Counted from the stretch's first letter, positions 6,835 through 13,554 are shown. The stretch: 14,490 bases of DNA from Chloroflexota bacterium (GCA_021802185.1 JAKAAV010000012.1:1-14490), one strand, 5' to 3'. Notes: a model not told the origin generated them from the letters alone. Translations and numbers: made by a program.

Positions 6835-8270
6835 CCTCGCACCCCCACGCGCACACCCCGGAACCGCGCCGGCACCGCCGGGTGGCCCGTATGGCCGATC
6901 TGCTGGGGCTGCCCCTTGCCGCAGTTCGGCGTCCCCCAGAACGTCCACTCCGACCGGTTGCCGAGCATGTCCAGGGAACCCCAGAAGCGGGGGCTGATGC
7001 CGGTGTAGGTCGGGTTGCGGAGCATCCGCGTCCGCCGCCCGTGCCTGATCTCCCACCCCATCTCGCAGCCGAACTGGAAGTTCAGCCGCCGGTCGTCGAT
7101 CGACCACGACCGGTTCGTGTCCATCAGGATCCCGTCGTCCGTCGCCGCGATCATCTCCTCGAGGCTGCTGTCGCCGGGAAGGAGCCCGACGTTCGTCATC
7201 CGGACCATCGGGATGCGATCGAACGCCTCCGCGCGGACGGCCCCGCCGGACGGCTGTCCGATCCGGGCGGCCGAGTCGCGCCCCGACAGCACGCCGACCC
7301 AGGTCCCGCCACGCACGATGTCGACCGGGTGCGCCGGCGTCCCCTCGTCGTCGTAGCCGAAGCTCCCGAGTGCGCCCGGGAGGGTCGCGTCGGCGGTGAC
7401 GTGCATGAGGTCCGAGCCGAAGCGGAGCGAGCCGAGCCGGGCGAGATCGAGCCAGGACGTGCCGGCGAACGCGGCCTCCCAGCCCAGGATCCGGTCGAGC
7501 TCGACCGCGTGGCCGACCGACTCGTGGATCTGCAGCGCCATCTGCTCGCTCCCGAGGATGAGGTCGGTTGCCTCGAGCGACGGGCACGCGTCGGCGGACA
7601 GCAGCGCCCGTGCCTCTTCCGCAATCCGGGCCGCGTTGGCCGCGAGGTCCAGCTCGCGGACGAGCTCCCAGCCCCGCGTCCCGTACTGCCCGCGGATCCC
7701 GGGATACGAGCGTCGCTGCGTCTCCGTCTCGCCCACCGCGGTCGCGTTCATGGCCGCGCCGCACTCGCGGACGTGCTGGTCGATCCGGTGGCCCTCGCTG
7801 CTCACGAACCACTTGCGCGTCTCCCACACGCGCTCCTGCGCCTCGGCGACGTCGGCGCCGTGCTCGAGCATCGTCCGCGTCACACCCTCGAGGAGGTCGC
7901 CCTTCTCCGCGAGACTCACGCTCCACGGGTCCTCGAGGCAGGCGCTCGCCCAGCTCGCGACGGAAGGAGGCTCGGGCGCGAGCTCGGTCGGGAGACCGGG
8001 TGCCAGCCCGGATGATCGCGCGACGTCGGCCGCCCGCGTGCCGGCCTTACGGGCCGCGCCGACGCTGAGGTCGGGCACCGCGAAGAAGCCCCACGAGCTG
8101 GCGATGAGGGCTCGGACCCCGACGCCGGCCCGTTCCCCGCGGTCGAGCCTGTCGACCACGCCGTTCCGCGCATGCATGGTCTCGGATCGCTGCTCCATGG
8201 CCCGAGCGTCGGCGTACCGGGCGCCGGCAGCGAGGGCGGCCTCGACGGCCGCAGTCGCGACATCGAACAT
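6831..8270 (-). CDS. tldD: TldD metallopeptidase catalytic subunit
   Basis: This 479-residue protein carries the TldD zinc motif HESVGHAVELD with H249, E250 and H254. The C-terminal conserved cysteine is C450 in PNCGKGQP. Other family stretches are QIHESVGH preceded by LILGSEQMA, the FGYDDEG loop, and QFGCEMGWEIRHGRRTRMLRNPTYTG near the end. Length matches E. coli TldD (481). It forms a heterodimer with PmbA/TldE, encoded immediately downstream with a GTGA overlap. The start ATG at 8270-8268 has no Shine-Dalgarno sequence. Instead TAGGAT lies at exactly -12 to -7, so the transcript is probably leaderless and the gene has its own promoter separate from yajQ. Confidence 0.95.
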   Translation of the reverse strand: MFDVATAAVEAALAAGARYADARAMEQRSETMHARNGVVDRLDRGERAGVGVRALIASSWGFFAVPDLSVGAARKAGTRAADVARSSGLAPGLPTELAPEPPSVASWASACLEDPWSVSLAEKGDLLEGVTRTMLEHGADVAEAQERVWETRKWFVSSEGHRIDQHVRECGAAMNATAVGETETQRRSYPGIRGQYGTRGWELVRELDLAANAARIAEEARALLSADACPSLEATDLILGSEQMALQIHESVGHAVELDRILGWEAAFAGTSWLDLARLGSLRFGSDLMHVTADATLPGALGSFGYDDEGTPAHPVDIVRGGTWVGVLSGRDSAARIGQPSGGAVRAEAFDRIPMVRMTNVGLLPGDSSLEEMIAATDDGILMDTNRSWSIDDRRLNFQFGCEMGWEIRHGRRTRMLRNPTYTGISPRFWGSLDMLGNRSEWTFWGTPNCGKGQPQQIGHTGHPAVPARFRGVRVGVRG

Positions 8271-8276
8271 GCGGCG

Positions 8277-8282
8277 ATCCTA
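8277..8282 (-). promoter_or_regulatory. -10 box of a probable leaderless tldD promoter
   Basis: On the minus strand TAGGAT is followed by the six bases CGCCGC and then the tldD ATG. A TANNNT box at -12 to -7 puts the transcription start on the A of ATG. No -35 box is recognisable and no ribosome-binding site is present, both consistent with a leaderless mRNA. Confidence 0.55.
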
Positions 8283-8348
8283 GCGGCAATCGCGGGAGGT
8301 GCCCCGGGCAGCGGTCGAGCTCTCGGCGCGCGGGCGACCGGCGGGGCC

Positions 8349-8440
8349 GAGCGCAATCGAGCGCGACCCAGCCCGCAGTCGACCGTGACCGAGCGCGACC
8401 CAGCGCGGCCGAGCGGGACCCAGCGGGATCGAGCGCGCTC
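8349..8440. repeat. Degenerate 10-bp tandem repeat
   Basis: Units of ten bases alternate between GAGCGCGACC-like and CAGCGCGGCC-like forms. Five consecutive units cover 8391-8440 and two to three more 8349-8378, with a phase break around 8379-8390. The repeat fills most of the 184-bp spacer between yajQ and tldD and lies upstream of the tldD -10 box on the minus strand. A period of ten bases would place each unit on about the same face of the helix. Confidence 0.8.
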
Positions 8441-8454
8441 CGCGCGCGCCCGTC

Positions 8455-8952
8455 CTACCGGTAGTTCTCGAACTGAATCGGGACGGGGTAGTCCTCGGAT
8501 ACCTGCCGGAGGCGCGCGATCACCCGCTGGAGATCATCCTTCGACTTCCCGCTGACCCTGACCGCGTCTCCCTGGATCTGCGGCCTGACCTTGGGAAACT
8601 CGTCGCGGATGAGCTTCGAGATCTTCTTCGCGAGATCCTCGTCGAGCCCGCGACGGAGGCCGATCCGCTCGCGCACGGTATCCTTGCCGGCCGGCTCGAT
8701 CGCCCCCCAGTCGAAGACCTTGAGCGACAGCCCGCGCCGGACCGCCTTCGACTCGACGAGCTCGCGCACGGCCTTCGCCCGGAACTCGTCGGTCGTCCGC
8801 AGCACGATCTCGTCGCGCCCGAGCTCGAGGTCGACCGTGACGTTCCGGAAGTCGAACCTGGCCGCAACCTCGCGCCGCACCTGGTCGAGCGCGTTCACGA
8901 GCTCCTGGCGATCGAAATCGCTGACGACGTCGAACGAGACCTCTCCGGCCAT
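8455..8952 (-). CDS. yajQ: YajQ family nucleotide-binding protein
   Basis: This 165-residue protein matches YajQ/UPF0234 along its whole length. It starts MAGEVSFDVVSDFDRQELVNALDQ, continues with RFDFRNV and LKVFDWGAIEPA, has KKISKLIRDEFPKVRPQIQGDAVRVSGKSKDDLQ in the second half (split here by family domain) and ends PVPIQFENYR, the typical YajQ end. The fold is two RNP-like alpha/beta domains. Homologues bind nucleic acid or GTP, and a Xanthomonas member binds cyclic di-GMP to control a transcription factor; which ligand applies here is unknown. The GGGGGAGGGG ribosome-binding site directly before ATG lies in the 12-bp gap after the NTF2-like gene, so the two are co-transcribed. Confidence 0.95.
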   Translation of the reverse strand: MAGEVSFDVVSDFDRQELVNALDQVRREVAARFDFRNVTVDLELGRDEIVLRTTDEFRAKAVRELVESKAVRRGLSLKVFDWGAIEPAGKDTVRERIGLRRGLDEDLAKKISKLIRDEFPKVRPQIQGDAVRVSGKSKDDLQRVIARLRQVSEDYPVPIQFENYR

Positions 8953-8964
8953 CCCCTCCCCCTC

Positions 8965-9390
8965 TCAGCGACCCGTGCCCGCGGACTCGGGCTCGAACGT
9001 CGTGTCCCGGCCGACGACGCGCTCGAGGGTCCAGTGCCGCTCGCGCACGATCCGGCCCTCCCCGTCGAGCTCGAACGTCGCGAAGCCGCGGCCACGGACG
9101 CGGTCAGCATTCGACCGGACCGTCCACGCCCCGTGCCACGCCGCCAGGACGGTCGACCCCGACACCCACGTCCGCTCGGCGTCGAACTCGACGTTCGCCT
9201 GCGTCGCGGCCACGTCGTTCCAGTGCGCCCGGATCGCGAGATCGCCCGTGAGGTGGTCCTGGAAGGGATCGACTCGGAGGTCCGCGTCCTCGCGGTACAG
9301 CTCCATCATCGCGTCGACGTCGCGCGCCTCGCGCGCCCGCCTGTATCGCGCGAGCAGGTCGTCCCCGTCGCCCTGTGTCAGTGTCGCCAT
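8965..9390 (-). CDS. NTF2-like/SnoaL-like domain protein
   Basis: This 141-residue protein has the cone-shaped NTF2-like pattern. An N-terminal helix (LLARYRRAREARDVDAMMELY) is followed by YREDADLRVDPF, the GDLAIRAHWNDVAATQ helix, then long strands VEFDAERTWVSGSTVLAAWH and RGRGFATFELDGEGRIVRERHW. Such proteins include small enzymes and ligand-binding proteins with no single function. It lacks a signal peptide and is cytoplasmic. It is the first gene of a two-gene unit with yajQ. There is no ribosome-binding site before the ATG at 9390-9388, but TAGACT stands at -12 to -7, suggesting a leaderless mRNA. The function is unknown. Confidence 0.88.
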   Translation of the reverse strand: MATLTQGDGDDLLARYRRAREARDVDAMMELYREDADLRVDPFQDHLTGDLAIRAHWNDVAATQANVEFDAERTWVSGSTVLAAWHGAWTVRSNADRVRGRGFATFELDGEGRIVRERHWTLERVVGRDTTFEPESAGTGR

Positions 9391-9396
9391 GCCGGA

Positions 9397-9402
9397 AGTC
9401 TA
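9397..9402 (-). promoter_or_regulatory. -10 box of a probable leaderless promoter
   Basis: On the minus strand TAGACT is followed by TCCGGC and then the ATG of the NTF2-like gene, so the hexamer is at exactly -12 to -7. No Shine-Dalgarno sequence precedes the ATG and no -35 box is recognisable. The arrangement is the same as for tldD. Confidence 0.5.
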
Positions 9403-9516
9403 GCCGAGGCAGCCGCCGCCCCGATCACGAGGCCGAACACGCCGCCGCGGGGGTGGGTGGGCACGTGGTGCGTCGCGATCCGTCGACACGCCGCCGAACG
9501 GGCGACCGACACACGA

Positions 9517-9540
9517 ACGGCCGGCGCAACGGCCGGCCGT
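9517..9540 (-). terminator. GC-rich hairpin without T-tract
   Basis: ACGGCCGG (9517-9524) and CCGGCCGT (9533-9540) form a perfect 8-bp stem with an 8-nt loop. A 10-bp direct repeat AACGGCCGGC (9516-9525 and 9528-9537) overlaps it, so two pairings are possible. It follows the stop of the 53-residue ORF by about 31 nt on the minus strand. There is no run of T after it, so termination is only a suggestion. Confidence 0.35.
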
Positions 9541-9571
9541 CCAGCGGTCTGGCGGCAGGGTCCATGCCCCC

Positions 9572-9733
9572 CTACCGCCGGTACCTGCCCGCCCGGGTGT
9601 CGCTGCTGCACACACCAGCGGTGGGTCGAAACGCGAGGTTGATCGTCGCGACCATCGGGTCGACGGGCTTCGGCAGCGCGACGGTGACCCGCCGTGAGCT
9701 CCGAATCTGCAACTCGTGCATCGTCGTCGACAT
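9572..9733 (-). CDS. Possible small protein of 53 residues, unknown function
   Basis: ATG at 9733-9731 opens a frame of 53 codons ending in TAG at 9574-9572. The product begins MSTTMHELQIRSSRRVTVAL and includes PKPVDPMVATINLAF. It is basic, has no signal peptide and shows no family I recognise. GC is about 89% in third codon positions (47 of 53) against about 57% in first positions, the bias seen in real genes here. AGGGA lies 10 nt before the ATG as a possible ribosome-binding site; ATG 9721 is an alternative start. It sits alone between murC and the NTF2-like gene, followed by a strong hairpin. A decayed gene fragment is the main alternative. Confidence 0.45.
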   Translation of the reverse strand: MSTTMHELQIRSSRRVTVALPKPVDPMVATINLAFRPTAGVCSSDTRAGRYRR

Positions 9734-9807
9734 CGTTCCGTCGTCCCTGCGATCGTCCGCTGGTCCGCTTTCGATGCCTCCACGCTACTCCCACCCGGCT
9801 GGATGCG

Positions 9808-9824
9808 GACATTTCATCGATGTC
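9808..9824. promoter_or_regulatory. Short inverted repeat upstream of the 53-residue ORF
   Basis: GACAT-N7-ATGTC forms a 5+5 inverted repeat, with the palindrome ATCGAT inside its right half. A wider pair, ATGCGG (9803-9808) and CCGCAT (9847-9852), flanks it. It lies in the most AT-rich part of the gap, about 75 bp before the small ORF and 105 bp after murC. It could be an operator, part of a transcript end, or chance. Confidence 0.2.
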
Positions 9825-9929
9825 ACAAAGCATTGCAGCGCCATTGCCGCATGACGCCGCGGTCGCGCCGGCCACGAGGCCGCACGCAGGTGCAGGAGGG
9901 CGCTCCAGCGCGTTCGCGAGGACGGCGGG

Positions 9930-11534
9930 TCAGGCCCCGCGCAGTGCGGCGACGAGGCGCTCGGCGATCCGGTAGGAGTGGCCGCCGCCCATGACCAGCA
10001 CGACGTCGCCCGGGCGGACCCGGCCGGCGAGCCAGTCGGCCGTCTCCTCCACCGTCCCCGGCGCCGTCGCGTCCGCCCCGCCTCGTGAGCGCACCGCCGC
10101 CGCCAGCCCTTCGGACGACGCGATCGACGTGTCCGGGTCGCGCCCGGCCCAGATCTCCGCGATGGCGACCTCGTCGGCGGAGGCCGCGAGGACGTCGGCG
10201 AACCGGTCGAGCAGCGCTGCCGTGCGGTGGTACGTCAGCGGCTCGTACACCGCCCAGAGGCGCCGGGCCGGGTAGCGCTGCCTGACCGCGGCGAGCGTCT
10301 CGGCGATCGCGGTCGGGTGGTGCGCGTAGTCGTCGAGCACGACGACCCCTCCGGCATCACCCTTCAGCTCGAGCCGCCGGCCGACGCCCCGGAACCCCGC
10401 GAGCCCGGCCACGATCGACGGCACCGGGACCCCGAGCACGGATGCGGCCGCGGCCACGCAGAGGGCGTTCTGGGCGTTGTGGCGTCCCGGCAGAGCGATC
10501 CGGGCAGCGGCGAGCCGCTCGTCGCCCGCGTCCAGGCCGCGCAGCTCGAGGGTCGTCCCGTCGGGCTCCGAGGCCGTGACCCGGCCGGTGACGAACCGGG
10601 CCGGTCCGAAAGCCGAGCGCGCCGGCTCGCTTCTCTCGCCCGGCGGGGGGGCGCTTCCTCCGCCCGCTGCAGGCTCGCTCTTCTCGCCAGCCACCGGCTC
10701 GAGCGCGACCGCCACGATCCGTCCGGGCCAGTCCACGAGCCGTTCGGCGACCCGTCGCGCTCCGCGGTTCCCGACGTTCACGACGAGCGTCGCGGGATCG
10801 CCCGGGCGGCCGGATCGCCGGATCCACGCCTCGAACGCATCGATCACCGCGTCCTCGTCGGCGAACACGTCCGGGTGGTCCCACTCGGCGTTCAACAGCA
10901 CCGCGAGCGACGGCCGGTACGGGTCGAAGTTGCCCGCGTACTCGTCCGCCTCGACGACGAACTCCGGCCCCGCGCCCCATCGCGCCGTCGACGGCACGCC
11001 TCCGGCGACCGCTGCCGGGAGGAGGGCGCCGACGAACGCGCCCGGATCCCGCCCCGCGCGCCACAGCAGCTCGACCAGCCACCCCGTCGTCGTCGACTTG
11101 CCGTGCGTTCCCGCAACCCCCACGAGCCGCGCTCCGGCACTCGCGGCGGCATCGGCCACCACCTGCTGCCATGGCTCGACCGGGACGGCGGCCTCCCGCG
11201 CGGCCCGGAGCTCGGCGTGGTCCGGGTCGATCGACGTCAGGGCCTTCGTGACCGACAGCCGATCGACCACGGGCCCGTCCGGGCCGGCGACATGAGCCGC
11301 CGAGTGGCCCTCGACGAGCGGCACGCCGGCCGCCTCGACGGCCGCCACGTACGGCGAGTCCGTCGATCGGTCACAGGCGGTCACGCGCGCGCCGGCGCGG
11401 GCCGCGAGGATCGCAGCGGCGGACGCTCCGGCACCGGCCGCGCCGACGACGTGGATCCGTTCGGCCGGTTCGATCGCGCGGGCCGGGCGTGCAGCCGCGA
11501 GACCGCGGCCGACGTCGGCCGCCGCCCGCGTCAC
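9930..11534 (-). CDS. murC: UDP-N-acetylmuramate--L-alanine ligase
   Basis: This 534-residue Mur ligase joins L-alanine to UDP-MurNAc with ATP, the first step of the peptide stem of peptidoglycan, in the cytoplasm. The N-terminal Rossmann loop is IHVVGAAGAGAS (about 27-38). The ATP loop is GTHGKSTTT at 142-150, then EADEYAGNFD at 195-204 and NAEWDHPD at 215-222. GRHNAQNAL and DYAHHPTAIAET mark the later ATP and C-terminal domains. It is longer than typical MurC (about 460-490), partly because of a Pro/Glu/Ser-rich insert at about 281-310 with the repeated GE(K/R)SEPA. Mpl ligase is related, but the gene context and single copy favour MurC. The GTG start overlaps the cinA stop (GTGA) and has GGGGAGGAG upstream. 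Confidence 0.9.
   Translation of the reverse strand: MTRAAADVGRGLAAARPARAIEPAERIHVVGAAGAGASAAAILAARAGARVTACDRSTDSPYVAAVEAAGVPLVEGHSAAHVAGPDGPVVDRLSVTKALTSIDPDHAELRAAREAAVPVEPWQQVVADAAASAGARLVGVAGTHGKSTTTGWLVELLWRAGRDPGAFVGALLPAAVAGGVPSTARWGAGPEFVVEADEYAGNFDPYRPSLAVLLNAEWDHPDVFADEDAVIDAFEAWIRRSGRPGDPATLVVNVGNRGARRVAERLVDWPGRIVAVALEPVAGEKSEPAAGGGSAPPPGERSEPARSAFGPARFVTGRVTASEPDGTTLELRGLDAGDERLAAARIALPGRHNAQNALCVAAAASVLGVPVPSIVAGLAGFRGVGRRLELKGDAGGVVVLDDYAHHPTAIAETLAAVRQRYPARRLWAVYEPLTYHRTAALLDRFADVLAASADEVAIAEIWAGRDPDTSIASSEGLAAAVRSRGGADATAPGTVEETADWLAGRVRPGDVVLVMGGGHSYRIAERLVAALRGA
10624..10688 (-). repeat. Near-identical 17-bp repeat inside murC
   Basis: Two 17-bp copies at 10624-10640 and 10672-10688 differ only by a swap of adjacent C and T bases in the middle. 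Their 48-bp period equals 16 codons and gives GEKSEPA and GERSEPA at MurC residues 283-289 and 299-305. They bracket a Gly/Pro-rich stretch and form a probable surface loop insertion. Confidence 0.75.
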
Positions 11535-12106
11535 GCCCCGGTCTCCTCCCCGAGCCGGTCGAGCGCCAGCTGCAGGGCGGCCTCGGCGCTCCGGACCTTG
11601 TTCGCCGACCGGCCGCCGTGCCACAGGTGGCGGCGGACCTCGGTGCCGGCAACACCGGCGATCGCGACGTACGTCAACCCGACGGGCTTCGCGTCGCTCC
11701 CCCCGTCAGGCCCCGCGATGCCCGTCACCGACAGCGCGACGTCGGCCGGGAACCCGCGGAGCGCGCCCGCGGCCATCGCCGCGGCGACCTGCGCGGACAC
11801 GGCGCCGTGGGCGCGCAGGGTTGCCTCGGGCACGTCGAGAACGCGCGCCTTCATCTCGTCCGAGTACGTCACGGCACCGCCGACGTAGTACGCGCTCGAG
11901 CCGGGCTGTTCCGTCACCACGTGCCCGACGAGGCCGCCCGTGCACGATTCGGCGGTCGCCAGTCGCAGGCCGCGCGACACGCAGATCGACTGGAGGCGGC
12001 CCGCAATCTGCCGCGCGAGGACGAGCGGATCGGCCTCCGGAGCGCCGCCCCCGGCGGCCTCGCTGCCGGCTGCCCCCGGAGTGTCCGCGTCCCCGGAGCC
12101 CGTCAC
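11531..12106 (-). CDS. cinA: CinA C-terminal domain protein (PncC-type NMN amidohydrolase)
   Basis: This 191-residue protein consists of only the CinA C-terminal domain after a Gly/Ala-rich lead of about 28 residues. Family motifs are LATAESCTGGLVGHVVTE with the active-site serine, YYVGGAVTYSDEMKARVL and the VTGIAGPDGGSDAKPVGL loop. Such proteins (PncC) deamidate nicotinamide mononucleotide to nicotinate mononucleotide in pyridine nucleotide recycling. Full-length CinA also has an N-terminal MoCF/COG1058 domain, which is absent. GTG at 12106-12104 overlaps the rodZ-like stop, and its own stop overlaps the murC GTG, so it is the middle of a three-gene coupled set. Placement next to a RodZ-like gene is common in bacteria. 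Confidence 0.92.
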   Translation of the reverse strand: MTGSGDADTPGAAGSEAAGGGAPEADPLVLARQIAGRLQSICVSRGLRLATAESCTGGLVGHVVTEQPGSSAYYVGGAVTYSDEMKARVLDVPEATLRAHGAVSAQVAAAMAAGALRGFPADVALSVTGIAGPDGGSDAKPVGLTYVAIAGVAGTEVRRHLWHGGRSANKVRSAEAALQLALDRLGEETGA

Positions 12107-13482
12107 GTGCCAGACGTCCTCGCCGGCGCGGTCGACGGCGTGAACCGCCACGTCTGCGCCGCCCCGTCGGGCCCGAGCGTGCCGAGGGCCTCGCCGTTCA
12201 CCGTGAACGACGTCGATCCCGCCGACCCGGTTCGCACCTCGACCGTCCGCTGGCCCGTCAGCTCGACGGTCTTCCCCGGCTGCACGAGCAGGCCGCCGCT
12301 CCCAAGCGTCGGGTCGAGCCTGCCATCGACCCATGCCTTGATCCAGGTCGGCGCGCCCTTCACCGCGACGACCACGTCGATGCCGGTGAAGGCGACCGTC
12401 ACGGCGCGATGCTCCGTCGTGGTCTCGCGCTGGCTCCCCGCGGCGGTGATCGTGAGCGACCACTTCCCGGCCGGAAGCTGGTACGAATCCGAGAAGGCGC
12501 CGTTCGGCCCGACGGAGATGACCTTCGCGGCCGGCGTCGCGGTCACCCCCGGGCTCGCCTTCGCCGTCGCATGCGCGCCCGAGGCGGCAGCGGACGAAGC
12601 CCCCACCGGCGCCGGCCCGACGTAGCGCGCCGACACCGTGACGGACGTCGCGTTCGTCCGCCCCTGGATCGGGATCGCGCCGTTCGTCACGGCTGCCCCG
12701 TCGTTCGGGCTGCTCACCTGGAGCGTGGGCGCCTCGATGATCGGCATCGGGACCGTGATGATCAGCATCACCGGCAGCGACTGCTTGCCCGTCGATGGAT
12801 CCGTCGCGGTCACGTTGAACTCGTTCTGGCCGCGCGCCAGCGGCACCTGCTGCTGCCAGTGCCCGGACGTGTCCGCGGAGACCTGGAACGGCTGGCCGAC
12901 ACCCTGGATCGTCACGGTCATGCCCGGGTCGCTCGTTCCGGACAGGACGGTGCTGTCCGGGTTCCCCTCGAGCGTGGTGACGCGGGTCGCCGGCGAGCCG
13001 ATGGCGAGCGCCGGCGGCTGGATCGAGCGGACGACCTGGAAACCGACGTAGGCGATGAACGTGATCACGAGGAGCGAGAGGATAGCCGCGACGAGCACGC
13101 CGCGCGAGAACGTGAGGCCCCGGGAGGGAGCTTCGAGGGCGCGCGGGACGATCGCGACGGGCGCGGCCGTCCGCGAGCTCCCGTACTCCTGCCGATAGTG
13201 GAGCAGGACGTCCTCCGGGTCGAGGCCGAGGTACAGCGCGTAGTTTCGGAGGAAGCCCTTCGTGTAGACCGTGCCCGGCAGGGCGAGGTAATCGTCGCGC
13301 TCGAGCGCCGAGAGGTAGCGCGCCCGGATCTTCGTGTCGCGCTCGGCGCGGTACAGGTCGACGCCCTTCCGTTCGCGCGCGACCAGGAGCTCCTCGCCGA
13401 GCGTCGGCCGGACCTCCGGGATGACGAGGCGCTCGCGCGCCATCAGCCGGCGGCCCGGGCGGACCTGTTCTCGGGTGGTCAT
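12103..13482 (-). CDS. rodZ: RodZ-like membrane protein with cytoplasmic HTH and Ig-like extracytoplasmic domains
   Basis: This 459-residue protein has the RodZ layout. A helix-turn-helix domain (about 27-100) reads LGEELLVARERKGVDLYRAE, then IRARYLSALERDDYLALPG and YTKGFLRNYALYLGLDPE. A transmembrane helix lies at about 128-150. Outside the membrane are a bacterial Ig-like domain (about 157-245, with SGTSDPGMTVTIQG and GQNEFNVTATD), a second similar segment (245-365, interrupted by an Ala/Ser-rich linker), and a C-terminal DUF4115-like domain (about 373-445, VKGAPTWIKAWVDG). RodZ links MreB to the cell-wall elongation machinery. The Ig-like part is extra compared with E. coli RodZ. ATG 13482 was chosen as the first of the conserved frame; ATG 13443 is possible. 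The stop overlaps the cinA GTG. Confidence 0.88.
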   Translation of the reverse strand: MTTREQVRPGRRLMARERLVIPEVRPTLGEELLVARERKGVDLYRAERDTKIRARYLSALERDDYLALPGTVYTKGFLRNYALYLGLDPEDVLLHYRQEYGSSRTAAPVAIVPRALEAPSRGLTFSRGVLVAAILSLLVITFIAYVGFQVVRSIQPPALAIGSPATRVTTLEGNPDSTVLSGTSDPGMTVTIQGVGQPFQVSADTSGHWQQQVPLARGQNEFNVTATDPSTGKQSLPVMLIITVPMPIIEAPTLQVSSPNDGAAVTNGAIPIQGRTNATSVTVSARYVGPAPVGASSAAASGAHATAKASPGVTATPAAKVISVGPNGAFSDSYQLPAGKWSLTITAAGSQRETTTEHRAVTVAFTGIDVVVAVKGAPTWIKAWVDGRLDPTLGSGGLLVQPGKTVELTGQRTVEVRTGSAGSTSFTVNGEALGTLGPDGAAQTWRFTPSTAPARTSGT

Positions 13483-13548
13483 CGGCTGTCCGGATCCCCT
13501 GCGCGAGGTCGGGGCGAGGGGGTGGGGGCGCCTCGCTCCGCCGCGCCA

Positions 13549-13554
13549 AGGATA
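13549..13554 (-). promoter_or_regulatory. Possible -10 box upstream of the rodZ-like gene
   Basis: TATCCT on the minus strand lies about 66 bp before the rodZ-like ATG in the 115-bp gap after ftsK. It matches four of six -10 bases; no -35 is visible. The gap could equally be read through from ftsK. Confidence 0.2.

Larger units (their letters stand above)
9391..9929. other. 539-bp gap between murC and the NTF2-like gene
   Basis: By the large-gene calls this stretch is empty. I find in it a possible 53-residue minus-strand gene (9572-9733), a GC-rich hairpin after it (9517-9540), a short inverted repeat between murC and that ORF (9808-9824), and the -10 box of the NTF2-like gene (9397-9402). 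The part at 9700-9860 is visibly richer in A and T than the surroundings, as expected for a regulatory region. I see no tRNA-like fold. Confidence 0.6.

Noticed and set aside
6835..7926. Upstream extension of the pmbA frame through tldD
   Set aside because: The sequence is a frame shadow of tldD, rich in Arg/Gly. PmbA homology begins at the GTG that overlaps the tldD stop.
8349..8440. Possible coding sequence or CRISPR between yajQ and tldD
   Set aside because: The array is contiguous decamers with no spacers, and 10 bp is not a multiple of three. No start with a ribosome-binding site covers it.
9391..9929. tRNA or structured RNA gene in the gap
   Set aside because: I found no GGTTCGAATCC-like T-arm or cloverleaf pairing on either strand. 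The only strong fold is the short hairpin at 9517-9540.
10227..11888. A plus-strand open frame of about 550 codons
   Set aside because: It is antisense to murC, which has all ligase motifs. Its composition is dominated by Arg, Pro and Gly.
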